20,634 nucleotides of DNA from JAFKKF01 sp038323025 (GCA_038323025.1 JBBQGL010000060.1:1-20634); one strand, 5' to 3'. Counted from the stretch's first letter, positions 8,888 to 16,255 are shown. Notes: generated by a model from the sequence alone, not told the origin. Numbers and translations are program-made.

Positions 8888-10132
8888 ATGGCAACGACGG
8901 CGTCAAAGCCGGTGGATATAGTGATAGCCGGCGGCGGTCAGGTCGGCCTGTCGCTGGCGCTCGCCCTGCGGCGGGCGGCGCCCTCGCTCGCCGTCGTGCT
9001 CGTCGACGCGGCGCCGGCGGGCCAGGCAGGCGCCGATGGGCGCGCCTCGGCAATCGCCGCGGCAGGCCGGCGGATGCTGAAAAGCCTTGGCGTGTGGGAC
9101 ACGATCGCCGGAGAGACCCAACCGATCACGGAAATGATCGTCACTGACAGCCGCACGCGTGACGTGGCCCGGCCGGTCTTCCTCACCTTCGACGGACGCG
9201 CCGGGGACGGCGAGCCGTTTGCCCATATGGTGATGAACGGCGCCCTCAATGCCGCGCTGGCAAAGGCCGCGGAAGCGGCCGGGGCCAGTCTGGTCGCGCC
9301 CGGGCGGGTCGACGATTTCACCGTGGAAGGTGACGGCGTGATTGTCCGGCTCGCCGACGGCGAAACCATTTCCACGCGCCTCCTCGTCGCCGCCGACGGG
9401 GTGCGCTCGCGGCTCCGCGACCTTGCGGGCATCAAGACGGTGGCCTTCGACTACGGGCAGGCGGGCATCGTGGCGACGGTGGCGCACGAGCGGCCGCACA
9501 ACGGCCGCGCCGAGGAACATTTCCTGCCCGCCGGTCCCTTCGCGATCCTGCCGTTGAGGCCGTCGGCCGGTGAGAACCGCTCCTCGCTCGTGTGGACGGA
9601 AGGGCAGGCCAACGCGGACCGCCTGGTGCGTGCGGATGCCGAGACCTTTCAGGTGGAGCTGGAGCGGCGGTTCGGCCATCGGCTCGGAACCGTCAGGGCG
9701 ATCGGTCCGGCGCGCGCCTTCCCGCTTGGCCTCACGCTTTCGCGGGCCTTCGTCAAGGCGCGCTTTGCTCTCTCCGGTGATGCCGCGCATGGCATCCACC
9801 CGATCGCCGGGCAGGGGCTGAACCTCGGCTTCCGCGACGTCGCCGCCCTGGCCGAGACGCTGGTGGATGCCCACCGCCTCGGCCTCGACGTCGGATCGCT
9901 CGCGGCGCTCGAGCGCTACGAACGCTGGCGTCGATTCGACACGGTCGAAATGGGGCTGGTCACCGACACGCTCAACCGGCTTTTCTCCAACGACAACCCG
10001 GTCTTGCGGCTGGCGCGCGATGTCGGGCTCGGCATCGTCGACCGCCTGCCGACATTGAAGCGGGTCTTCATGCGCGAGGCGGCGGGAGAGGGCGGCGACC
10101 TGCCGCGCCTGCTCCGCGGCGAGGCGATCTAG
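8888..10132 (+). CDS. UbiH/UbiF/COQ6-family FAD-dependent hydroxylase
   Basis: The 414-residue flavoprotein monooxygenase probably hydroxylates the ring of a ubiquinone precursor using O2 and NAD(P)H. The nucleotide-binding GGGQVG motif is at 15-20, the DG motif (AADGVRS) at 168-174 and the GD motif (LSGDAAHGIHPIAGQGLNLG) at 296-315, in the order and spacing of the UbiH/COQ6 family. Which ring position it acts on cannot be read from sequence; alphaproteobacteria use one to three such enzymes with differing regioselectivity, so no symbol is given. The 3' end overlaps the end of the convergent marR-type gene by 65 bases. The ribosome site is weak; ATG 8888 is the first start and sits just ahead of the FAD-binding strand. 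Confidence 0.92.
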   Translation: MATTASKPVDIVIAGGGQVGLSLALALRRAAPSLAVVLVDAAPAGQAGADGRASAIAAAGRRMLKSLGVWDTIAGETQPITEMIVTDSRTRDVARPVFLTFDGRAGDGEPFAHMVMNGALNAALAKAAEAAGASLVAPGRVDDFTVEGDGVIVRLADGETISTRLLVAADGVRSRLRDLAGIKTVAFDYGQAGIVATVAHERPHNGRAEEHFLPAGPFAILPLRPSAGENRSSLVWTEGQANADRLVRADAETFQVELERRFGHRLGTVRAIGPARAFPLGLTLSRAFVKARFALSGDAAHGIHPIAGQGLNLGFRDVAALAETLVDAHRLGLDVGSLAALERYERWRRFDTVEMGLVTDTLNRLFSNDNPVLRLARDVGLGIVDRLPTLKRVFMREAAGEGGDLPRLLRGEAI

Positions 10133-10640
10133 CCCGTTTGGTAGGCGTTTCCGACTGGAGCCGGGCGATCTCGCCCCGGATGATGTCGCGCGAGCGCGAG
10201 AAATAATCGATGAACAGGGCGAGCTCGGCGTCGGTGTAGCGCTCCGCGAGCGCGTTCATCGCCGCTCCGAAGGGACCGTAGTGCGTCTCTGAAGCAGCGA
10301 GCGTCCGCGGCAGGATCGAGACATACACCTTGCGGCGATCGTCGGGATCGCGCTCGCGCCGCGCGTAACCCTTGGCCTCCAGCCGGTCGATGACGCCGGT
10401 AACCGCGCCGGTGGTCAGCCCCGACGCTGCCGCCAGCTCGCCGGCGGTGATCCGCCCCTTCAGGGCAATAATGTCGATGCATTCCATGTCGGAATGGCTG
10501 ATGCCGAGGTGATCGGCAGCCACCTTCGCGAAGATCGCGCCGAGCCCGCTCGCCTCGCGGGTCACGCGATTGAGCGCGACCAGCAGTTCGACGCGCAGCC
10601 GGGTCGGAGCTTTTTTCGCTTGCGTTGTCTTCGTGGACAT
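10068..10640 (-). CDS. MarR-family transcriptional regulator
   Basis: This is a dimeric winged-helix regulator of 190 residues. The recognition region is at about 64-91 (TAGELAAASGLTTGAVTGVI) and the wing at about 95-108 carries the conserved RDPDDRRKVYV. The last 35 residues are Arg/Pro-rich with no family equivalent and are encoded over the 3' end of the UbiH-like gene, so they look like read-through into antisense sequence after loss of an earlier stop. A 19-bp dyad sits immediately before its ATG and 16 bases before the divergent peptide gene. This suggests autoregulation and control of the peptide and methyltransferase. The ligand is unknown. Confidence 0.93.
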   Translation of the reverse strand: MSTKTTQAKKAPTRLRVELLVALNRVTREASGLGAIFAKVAADHLGISHSDMECIDIIALKGRITAGELAAASGLTTGAVTGVIDRLEAKGYARRERDPDDRRKVYVSILPRTLAASETHYGPFGAAMNALAERYTDAELALFIDYFSRSRDIIRGEIARLQSETPTKRARSPRRGAGAAGRRPLPPPRA

Positions 10641-10641
10641 A

Positions 10642-10660
10642 TATCTTTGTGTCTAAGATA
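10642..10660. promoter_or_regulatory. MarR operator dyad
   Basis: TATCTT (10642-10647) and AAGATA (10655-10660) form a 6-bp inverted repeat with 7 bases between, in an AT-rich patch within GC-rich DNA. It lies 2 bases before the repressor gene start and 16 bases before the divergent peptide start; another AAGATA half-site is at 10687-10692. Position, symmetry and dimer-like size fit the operator of the adjacent MarR protein. Confidence 0.7.
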
Positions 10661-10676
10661 ATGACGGAGTGAACCA

Positions 10677-10850
10677 ATGACGTATAAAGATAACGACGCG
10701 ATGGCGGTGAGCGCAAGCGACGAGGCGTGGCGCTACTCCAGGCTCGCGATGGCGTGGCATGGCTGGGGCTCGCCCGTCGGGCTTGGCCTCTTTCTCGTCG
10801 GGCTTGGTGCGGCGGCCCTGCTCGCTCGGCTCGCGGTCCAGGGATTCTAG
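10677..10850 (+). CDS. Small single-pass membrane protein (57 aa)
   Basis: The ORF starts MTYKDNDAMAV and ends LAVQGF. Residues about 33-53 (VGLGLFLVGLGAAALLARLA) are one hydrophobic helix preceded by a short polar, tryptophan-containing segment (WRYSRLAMAWHGWG). GGAG stands 7 bases before ATG 10677, and the stop is 11 bases before the methyltransferase start, which has its own GGAG. Strong ribosome site, operator upstream and tight coupling downstream support a real gene. I do not recognise the family. It could anchor or modulate a partner at the inner membrane; that is inference only. Confidence 0.75.
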   Translation: MTYKDNDAMAVSASDEAWRYSRLAMAWHGWGSPVGLGLFLVGLGAAALLARLAVQGF

Positions 10851-10861
10851 GGGAGCCTGAC

Positions 10862-11581
10862 ATGGCCATGATGAACCGGATGCGACGCAAGAGGGACCTC
10901 GGGATCGTGGGCCGTACCGCGCGCTGGTACGACAGGAACACCCGCGAGCACCGCCTCGACGAGATGCGCGGCTATGCCCGGCAGGTCGCCGCACAGATCG
11001 GCGAAGGCGCGCGCGTGCTGGAGATCGCGCCGGGGCCGGGGTACCTCGCGATCGAGCTCGCCAAGCTCGGACATTACGCGATCACCGGGATGGATATCAG
11101 CCCCGACTTCGTCGCAATTGCGCGGCGGAATGCCGGCAAGGAAGGCGTCGCGGTCGATTTCCGCGAGGGGAACGTCGCGGCGATGCCGTTTGCCGACGGG
11201 GCATTCGATTTCATCATCTGTACCGCGGCGTTCAAGAATTTCCGCGACCCGCAGAAGGCGCTCGGCGAGATGCACCGGGTACTGGCGCCGGGCGGCACGG
11301 CACAGATCGTCGATATGAACCGCGACGTCACCAACGCGCAGATCGACGCGCTTACCCGGCAGATGGGAGTAAAGGGCCTCGAGGAGCTTTTCCTCAAGGT
11401 GACCTTCAAGTACTTCCTGCGACGCGGCGCGTACAACCAGGCCGAGCTCAAGGAGCTCGCGGCACAGACGGCGTTCCGGGATTGCTCAATCGCGGCGGAA
11501 AGCGTCGGCCTTACCGTCCACCTCCGTAAACAAGCGGAGCGGGCTACGCGTCCAGCACCCGGGCCTCCTCGGGCAGCATGA
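10862..11581 (+). CDS. Class I SAM-dependent methyltransferase
   Basis: The 239-residue Rossmann-fold methyltransferase has motif I VLEIAPGPGYLAIELA at 52-67, the ribose-binding acidic residue Asp78 (GMDIS), NVAAMPFADGAFDFI for motifs II-III and VLAPGGTAQIVD for the post-III region. ATG 10862 is chosen because GGAG lies 6 bases upstream; the frame is open further back but overlaps the small membrane protein. The substrate is unknown: the fold resembles UbiE/Methyltransf_11 small-molecule or lipid enzymes. It forms an apparent operon with the membrane peptide under MarR control. The last 38 bases overlap the convergent Trm112-like gene, and the tail after about residue 220 is low complexity. 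Confidence 0.9.
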   Translation: MAMMNRMRRKRDLGIVGRTARWYDRNTREHRLDEMRGYARQVAAQIGEGARVLEIAPGPGYLAIELAKLGHYAITGMDISPDFVAIARRNAGKEGVAVDFREGNVAAMPFADGAFDFIICTAAFKNFRDPQKALGEMHRVLAPGGTAQIVDMNRDVTNAQIDALTRQMGVKGLEELFLKVTFKYFLRRGAYNQAELKELAAQTAFRDCSIAAESVGLTVHLRKQAERATRPAPGPPRAA

Positions 11582-11744
11582 TCGGTATGCCGTCGCGGAT
11601 GGGATAAGCGAGCCGGGCGGCGCGGCTGATCAGCTCCTGCCGGCCGGCGTCGTATTCGAGGGTGGTCTTGGTCACGGGACAGACCAGGATCTCGAGGAGG
11701 CGCGGGTCGATCTGGCCGGCCGGACGGGGAGCGGGCTGGCTCAA
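11544..11744 (-). CDS. Trm112-like / UPF0434 (YcaR-type) small protein
   Basis: The 66-residue protein carries the family core DPRLLEILVCPVTKTTLEY and YPIRDGIPIMLPEEAR. Only one cysteine (CPVTK) remains of the zinc-ribbon set seen in eukaryotic Trm112, as is common in the bacterial YcaR branch. Its role in bacteria is not firmly established; Trm112 in eukaryotes and archaea activates methyltransferases. TTG 11744 is the only start-like codon after the upstream gene's stop, 9 bases away, so the two are probably translationally coupled. The overlap with the convergent methyltransferase is an opposite-strand arrangement and does not itself imply partnership. Confidence 0.88.
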   Translation of the reverse strand: MSQPAPRPAGQIDPRLLEILVCPVTKTTLEYDAGRQELISRAARLAYPIRDGIPIMLPEEARVLDA

Positions 11745-11753
11745 TCGGTCGGC

Positions 11754-12419
11754 CTACTGCAGCGAATGGCCGCCGGCATCGCGGGCCAGCGACATTTCGG
11801 TGAGCGCCACCAGGGTCTCGGCGCGGGCGCGCAGGTCCGGCGCCTCCAGCAGCGCTTGCTTTTCCGCCGGGCCGAAGGGCGCCATCATGGCGAGCGCATT
11901 GATCAGCGTTTCGTTCGACGCGCGACCGACGCTCTCCCAGTCCGCCTCGAGGCTGTGGGCGTCGAGATAGTCGCGGAAAGTCTTCAGCACCGCGTCGCGG
12001 TCGACGACATTGCTGTCGCGGGCCTCGAAGTCACCCGGGAAGTCGGCGGCGGAGACCCGGCACTGGCGAAAGAGCGCCGTTCCGGGGACTTCCTCGAGAA
12101 TGCGGAAGCGCGCGATACCGGTGAGCGTGATCATGTAGCGGCCGTCGCCGGCCTCGGAGAACGACGTGATGCGCCCGGCACAGCCGATGGCGCAAAGGCT
12201 GGGGCCGGCGGCCCCTGCCGCCAGCCGCTCATCGGGCTGGATCATCCCGACGACGCGGTCCCTGGCGATCGCCGCGTCGATCATCGCGACATAGCGCGGC
12301 TCGAAAATGTTCAGCGGCATCTCCGCCCGCGGCAGAAGGAGAGCACCGGGCAAGGGAAACACGGGGATGACTTGCGGCAGGTCGTCCGGATGGGCGTAGG
12401 TGTGATTGCCAGCTTTCAA
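11754..12419 (-). CDS. LON substrate-binding domain protein
   Basis: The 221-residue protein consists of the N-terminal substrate-binding domain of Lon without ATPase or protease domains. The hallmark is IPVFPLPGALLLPRAEMPLN followed by IFEPRY; further conserved parts are VVGMIQ, the CAIGCAGRI strand and LTGIARFRI. Stand-alone LON proteins of this size are common in alphaproteobacteria and of uncertain function. The open frame continues into the thioredoxin gene, but TTG 12419 is preferred because GAGG lies 6 bases upstream and it is 8 bases past the trxA stop. Operon position with a co-chaperone suggests a protein-quality-control link, as inference. Confidence 0.9.
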   Translation of the reverse strand: MKAGNHTYAHPDDLPQVIPVFPLPGALLLPRAEMPLNIFEPRYVAMIDAAIARDRVVGMIQPDERLAAGAAGPSLCAIGCAGRITSFSEAGDGRYMITLTGIARFRILEEVPGTALFRQCRVSAADFPGDFEARDSNVVDRDAVLKTFRDYLDAHSLEADWESVGRASNETLINALAMMAPFGPAEKQALLEAPDLRARAETLVALTEMSLARDAGGHSLQ

Positions 12420-12427
12420 GGTGTGCC

Positions 12428-13351
12428 TCAGGAGAACAGCATCGAGGACAGCTTCCTCCGCCCGTAAAGCGTCGCCGGGTCCATCTGCCCCCAGGCCTCG
12501 AAGAACTGGAGGAGCTGCTTGCGCGCCTTCTCCTCCTCCCAACTACGGTTCTTGCGGTGTATTTCAAGGAGGCGGTCGGCGGCGGCCTCGCGCTCGCCCT
12601 TCTGGTTGAGGAGGAGCGCCAGGTCATAGCGCGCCTGATAGTCCGCCGGGTCGGCGGCGATGCGCGCCTCCAGTTCGGCGGTATCGCCAAGCTTTTCCGC
12701 CTGCGCGGCAAGATCGATCTGGGCGAGCAGGGCCGTTATTCTCGGATCGGTTCGCGCGGTCTCGGGCAACGCTTCGAGCGTCTGGCGCGCGTTCGCGAGA
12801 TCGCCGCCGGCGAGCATCGCCTTGGCGAGCCCGATCGCCGCCGGGAGGGACTTCGGGTCGCGCTGCAAGACGGCGGAGAAGCCTTCCGCGGCGCCGGGGG
12901 TATCGCCGGCCACCAGAAGCATCTCGGCTTCGGTGAGCAGGTTCTCCACGTCGGAAGGGGCGGCGGGTCCGGCAACCCGATCGATGAAAGCCTTCACCTG
13001 GCTTTCCGGCAATGCGCCGATGAAGCCATCGACCGGCTGGCCGTTGGAGAAGGCGATGACCGCCGGGATCGACTGGATGCCGAGCTGGCCGGCGATCGAC
13101 GGGTGGTCGTCGATGTTCATCTTGACCAGGCGGACGGCGCCGTTGGCGGCGGCAACGGCGCGCTCGATGATCGGGCCGAGGGTGCGGCACGGCCCGCACC
13201 ACGGCGCCCAGAATTCGACCAGCACAGGCAGCTTGCGCGAGGCCTCGATGACGTCCTTGGCGAAAGTCTTGGTGGTGGTCTCGATCACCAGATCGCCGCC
13301 GGCCGCGTTTGCCGGAGCGGTCCTGGCGAGGCCGGGGAGTGCGGCGTCCAT
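12428..13351 (-). CDS. Thioredoxin-TPR co-chaperone (CnoX/YbbN family)
   Basis: The 307-residue protein joins a thioredoxin domain (about 22-128) to a tetratricopeptide-like region (about 133-290). The active site is WCGPC at 51-55 with the cis-Pro at 96 (QSIPAV). E. coli CnoX (YbbN) lacks a redox-active pair, whereas this one keeps both cysteines, as in Caulobacter CnoX, so it may act both as oxidoreductase and holdase delivering clients to GroEL or DnaK. Such genes are often labelled trxA but are not the classic 105-residue thioredoxin. It is 70 bases after the prolyl-tRNA editing gene and 8 bases before the LON gene on the same strand. Confidence 0.93.
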   Translation of the reverse strand: MDAALPGLARTAPANAAGGDLVIETTTKTFAKDVIEASRKLPVLVEFWAPWCGPCRTLGPIIERAVAAANGAVRLVKMNIDDHPSIAGQLGIQSIPAVIAFSNGQPVDGFIGALPESQVKAFIDRVAGPAAPSDVENLLTEAEMLLVAGDTPGAAEGFSAVLQRDPKSLPAAIGLAKAMLAGGDLANARQTLEALPETARTDPRITALLAQIDLAAQAEKLGDTAELEARIAADPADYQARYDLALLLNQKGEREAAADRLLEIHRKNRSWEEEKARKQLLQFFEAWGQMDPATLYGRRKLSSMLFS

Positions 13352-13421
13352 GGTCTTCCCTTCTGTTTGCCGGCGCGTTCGGCCGGTTTCTCGGCCCTAA
13401 GGTGGTCGCTCGGCCGGGGTT

Positions 13422-13940
13422 TTACAATTCCGGCGCCGGTCCGTCATCATCGAGCGGGACGATACGCGGTTCGTGGCCCGTCGCCCGGAGAAATGCCAGC
13501 AGGCCCGAGGCGGCGATCGAGGTCGTCGCGGTGTTGACGAGCGGATGGCAGTTGATCGTCTCGTTCTCCATGAGCGCGGCGTCGAGGACGACGGCGATGG
13601 TCGGCGGCTTGTCGTTGATGAGCCCGAAAGGCGTGACGGCGCCAGGGCTGACCCCGAGCCGCTCCATCATCAAGTCGGCCTTGCCGAAGGAGAGGCGCCC
13701 GGAGGCGCCGATCCGGTTGTGCAGATGCTTCAGGTCGATCTGCGCCTCCTCCCCGGCGATGACCAGGAAGAGCTGATCCTTCTTGTCCTTGAGGAAGAGG
13801 TTCTTGGTGTGCGCCCCGGCGATCTCGCCGCGGAGCGCCTGGGATTGCTCGACGGTGAAGAGCGGCGGGTGGTTGACCGTCTTCGCGGCAATGCCGAGGC
13901 CTTTGAGGTAGCGGTCGAGGTCTTCCGGGGAAGCGGGCAT
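13422..13940 (-). CDS. Prolyl-tRNA editing (YbaK/EbsC, ProXp-type) protein
   Basis: This free-standing trans-editing domain hydrolyses mischarged tRNA-Pro, most likely Ala-tRNA-Pro as in ProXp-ala/PrdX. The 172-residue protein shows KTVNHPPLFTVEQSQ, THTKNLFLKDKK (read here as GAHTKNLFLKDKK, with the conserved catalytic Lys), LSFGKADLMMERLGVSPGAVTPFGLIND and CHPLVNTATTSIA. The VSPGAVTPFGL segment is the family signature. Specificity within the YbaK/INS superfamily is inferred from these motifs only. It heads the leftward operon that runs through the co-chaperone, LON and Trm112-like genes. Confidence 0.92.
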   Translation of the reverse strand: MPASPEDLDRYLKGLGIAAKTVNHPPLFTVEQSQALRGEIAGAHTKNLFLKDKKDQLFLVIAGEEAQIDLKHLHNRIGASGRLSFGKADLMMERLGVSPGAVTPFGLINDKPPTIAVVLDAALMENETINCHPLVNTATTSIAASGLLAFLRATGHEPRIVPLDDDGPAPEL

Positions 13941-14075
13941 GGATGCGGCCTCAAGCGGGCGGTGACCCGGCCATCAGTAACCATGGACCGGCGGCTTCTC
14001 AAGGCTCGCCGCCAAGCGGGTTGCAATCCCGGCACCGCAAGCGATATAAGCCCAGCCGGTCCAAGCGACCAGCGA

Positions 14076-14150
14076 GCGGGTGTAGCTCAGGGGTAGAGCA
14101 CAACCTTGCCAAGGTTGGGGTCGAGGGTTCGAATCCCTCCACCCGCTCCA
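14076..14150 (+). tRNA. tRNA-Gly (anticodon GCC), att target
   Basis: The 75-base sequence folds as a full cloverleaf with encoded CCA. The acceptor stem is GCGGGTG/CACCCGC with discriminator T14147. The anticodon stem CAACC/GGTTG holds the loop TTGCCAA with GCC at 14108-14110. The T-arm is GAGGG-TTCGAAT-CCCTC at 14123-14139. The 3' part from the anticodon stem onward is repeated at 19075-19124, so this gene is the integration site of the element to its right; the inserted element restored an intact tRNA. Confidence 0.97.
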
Positions 14151-14153
14151 ATT
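14104..14153 (+). repeat. attL: left copy of 50-bp tRNA-derived repeat
   Basis: The repeat runs from the anticodon stem of tRNA-Gly through CCA plus three bases (CCTTGCCAAGG to CTCCAATT). It matches 19075-19124 at 48 of 50 positions; the differences are 14139 (C, versus T) and 14141 (A, versus G). Both flanks diverge at once outside these limits. Confidence 0.93.
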
Positions 14154-14207
14154 AACTCCACAGCTTCTGCGCGCTCTTGCGGCGCCGGCTTAACATTAGG
14201 CCACGCA

Positions 14208-14229
14208 GAACGGTGCACGAACATGCACC
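14208..14229. promoter_or_regulatory. SOS-box-like motif overlapping a dyad (weak)
   Basis: GAAC-N7-GAAC at 14208-14222 has the exact form of an alphaproteobacterial LexA site. Overlapping it, GGTGCA (14212-14217) and TGCACC (14224-14229) are a perfect 6-bp inverted repeat with 6 bases between. No gene start lies close by, and about one such LexA motif is expected by chance in a window of this size, so support is low. Confidence 0.25.
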
Positions 14230-14333
14230 ACCATACGTCACAGAACTGGCACAGCCTGTTCTCGGACTGTCCCGGTCTGGCGCGCAGATACTTGACCAGA
14301 ACGGCTGCCGGCCGATTTCGGCCGCCCGATAGA

Positions 14334-14374
14334 CAAAAAGAAACCGCCGCCCGGTCGGCAAACCGGAGCGGCGG
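14334..14374 (-). terminator. Minus-strand terminator-like hairpin
   Basis: An 11-bp stem with one bulged A (CCGCCGCCCGG at 14344-14354 against 14363-14374) and an 8-base loop is followed on the minus strand by TTTCTTTTTG (14343-14334). This is a well-formed intrinsic terminator for leftward transcription, although no leftward gene is recognised between it and the ATPase. It could shield the tRNA from antisense transcription. Confidence 0.6.
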
Positions 14375-14587
14375 CATCGATGATCACAACACGTCTGCAA
14401 CATACCATAGTGCGGTCCGCTTCGTAAACGAAGGCGTAGGACCAACGGGTCGGCTGCTCAAAGGATGGCACCAAGTCATTGTCAGCAATCGCAGGCACGA
14501 CCGATCGCGACTTGATGCGTCGCCGGCCCCGAAAGCTTGCTATCAGCTCGACTCGATCCTCGCCGGGATTTCGCGGGAGATCGTCCG

Positions 14588-15953
14588 ATGAGTATGGCGG
14601 CTGAGAAGATAATCTTTTCCCCGGAAATTGAAGCTGGTTTCGCAACTGCGATACGCGACATTAGAGCGGCTAAGCCCGAAAGGCGGCTTGCTGCCTTCGC
14701 TGAGCTTTGTGGTTGGGCCTACAAGAAAGCAAACCGGGGTCTCGCCGAAAAGGCCGACATCGGCGATCGGCTTGCAGAGGTTGCAGTTGCGACTCGCTTG
14801 GAGGTCAGCGCAGCGCAACAGGCAATGGCCGATGCCGCGGTGTCGCATGACCTGGAAGTCACCGATGCCCCCCACTTCGACATCGCCTACCGAACGAAGA
14901 AGTCGGCGACACTGGTGATTTCAAGGGCCTCCGACATCAAGCCGGTGCCAATCTCCTGGCTGTGGCCTGGACGGATAGCGATAGGGAAGCAGACCATTGT
15001 CGCGGGTGAGCCTGGACTCGGAAAGAGTCAGCTCACCTGCGCCGTTGCATCGGTGGTGACGACAGGCGGACGGTGGCCCGGCGACGAAGGAAAGGCGCCG
15101 CCAGGGTCAGTAATCATCCTGTCGGCCGAGGACGACGCCGCCGATACGATCCGACCGCGCCTTGACGCCGCCGGCGCCGATGTGAACCCGCATCCATATC
15201 GCCACCGCTGTGAAGGCCGAGGACGGCAAGGGTCGCCGATCCTTCAGCCTCCAGGCCGACCTTCTACTTCTCGAAATCGAGATACAGCGGATCGGCGACG
15301 TGAAGCTGATTATCATCGATCCGGTAAGCAGCTATCTTGGAAAGGTCGACAGCCACAAGAACGCAGAACTGCGAGCGGTGCTTGAGCCGATCGGCGAGAT
15401 GGCTTCACGGCTTGGCGTGGCCGTGTTGTCGGTCACCCATCTGAGCAAGGGTGGCGGCAACGGAGCAAACAACCGGATCATCGGCAGCATCGCGTTCGTT
15501 GCGGCGGCTCGGGCCGCATTCGTCGTGTGCCGCGATCCCAATGACGGCGAACGGCGTCTGTTTCTACCGACGAAGAACAACGTGGGGCCTGAGGGCACTG
15601 GCTTGGGCTTTCGCGTCGGCGCGCAGGTGACGACCTCGGGCATCGTGGCGCCTGCGATCTTCTGGGACACTCTGCCCGTGACGATGAACGCGGACGAAGT
15701 TCTGTCAGCGACATCGGTCTTCCCGCCCCGCGAGGCTCCGGCACGAAACGCCGCAGAGGACTTCTTGCGCAATTTGTTGCGTGGAGGTGCCCTGCCAGTG
15801 GCTGAGGTTCAATCGGAAGCCAAGGCCGCGGGCATGGCGTGGGCAACTGTCCGGCGGGCAAAGGACACGATGCACCTAGTCGCATCGAAGAGCGGCCTAG
15901 ACGGTGGCTGGCAGTGGTCAATGCCCGCCGATGATGCTCAGCGTCGATACTGA
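14588..15953 (+). pseudogene. RepA-like AAA ATPase (RecA fold), frameshifted
   Basis: Two consecutive frames together encode one RecA-fold ATPase of about 454 residues, of the RepA/AAA_25 helicase type found on plasmids and integrative elements. The first 200 codons include an uncharacterised N-terminal region and Walker A GEPGLGKS at 140-147, then IILSAEDDA. An extra C in the run 15187-15189 breaks the frame; removing it joins ...GADVN to RIHIATAVKAEDG and restores Walker B (KLIIIDPVSS), the SVTHLSK motif and a C-terminal winged-helix-like part ending at 15953. GGAGA stands 7 bases before ATG 14588. Iterons begin 20 bp past the stop, as in rep-ori modules. It is either a recent pseudogene or, less likely, one sequencing error; programmed frameshifting lacks a visible slippery site. 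Confidence 0.85.
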
Positions 15954-15973
15954 AGATGCTCGTTTCTCACGAC

Positions 15974-16090
15974 ATGAGCGCCTTCGAGAAAACCGCCATT
16001 TCAGATGAGCGCCTTCGAAGAATCTTCTTGCACCTTTGCGCGCCTTCGAAGGCGCTCACCAGAAACCGCAGAAAACCCGAAGGCGCTCAT
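15974..16090. repeat. Iteron array, 14-bp units on an exact 31-bp period
   Basis: The unit is ATGAGCGCCTTCGA. Direct copies start at 15974 (exact), 16005 (exact) and 16036 (two differences); inverted copies (TCGAAGGCGCTCAT) start at 16046 (one difference) and 16077 (one difference). Direct starts are 31 bp apart and the inverted starts are also 31 bp apart. The third direct and first inverted copy overlap to form the perfect palindrome GCGCCTTCGAAGGCGC (16040-16055). The spacers are more AT-rich. A period of about three helical turns puts all sites on one face of the DNA. It follows the RepA-like ATPase and is most simply a replication origin or partition/handling site of the element. Confidence 0.85.
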
Positions 16091-16255
16091 GTTGCTCATG
16101 ACGGGAGACGGGTTAAACGTAGACGCGAGCCCGACAATCGGTCACGGCGCGGTTGTTTGAGGCGACGAGACAAAGTGCGAGCTTGCCGTCCCGCCCATTC
16201 TTGATCAGAACGCCGTATCGTATCCAAGCACGAAGCCCCCCGGGAGTCCGATGTC

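Larger units (their letters stand above)
14154..14587. other. Gene-free left arm of the element
   Basis: No convincing gene is seen in this 434-base stretch. Open frames crossing it on both strands either read through the tRNA or overlap the ATPase start and have no recognisable domain. It contains a GAAC-N7-GAAC SOS-like motif overlapping a GGTGCA/TGCACC dyad (14208-14229) and a minus-strand terminator-like hairpin (14334-14374). It may be a control region, the remains of a deleted gene, or part of the att arm-site region. Confidence 0.5.

Noticed and set aside
14087..14377. A minus-strand frame containing GGIRTLDPNLGK
   Set aside because: The segment is the antisense translation of the tRNA-Gly gene, a well-known false protein.
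15974..16090. CRISPR-like interpretation of the 31-bp periodic repeat
   Set aside because: Repeat units are 14 bp with 17-bp gaps, change orientation, number only five, and no cas gene is present.
15956..16204. An 82-codon frame directly after the ATPase
   Set aside because: It is made by the iteron repeats and spacer; composition is Arg-rich and no homologous pattern is visible.
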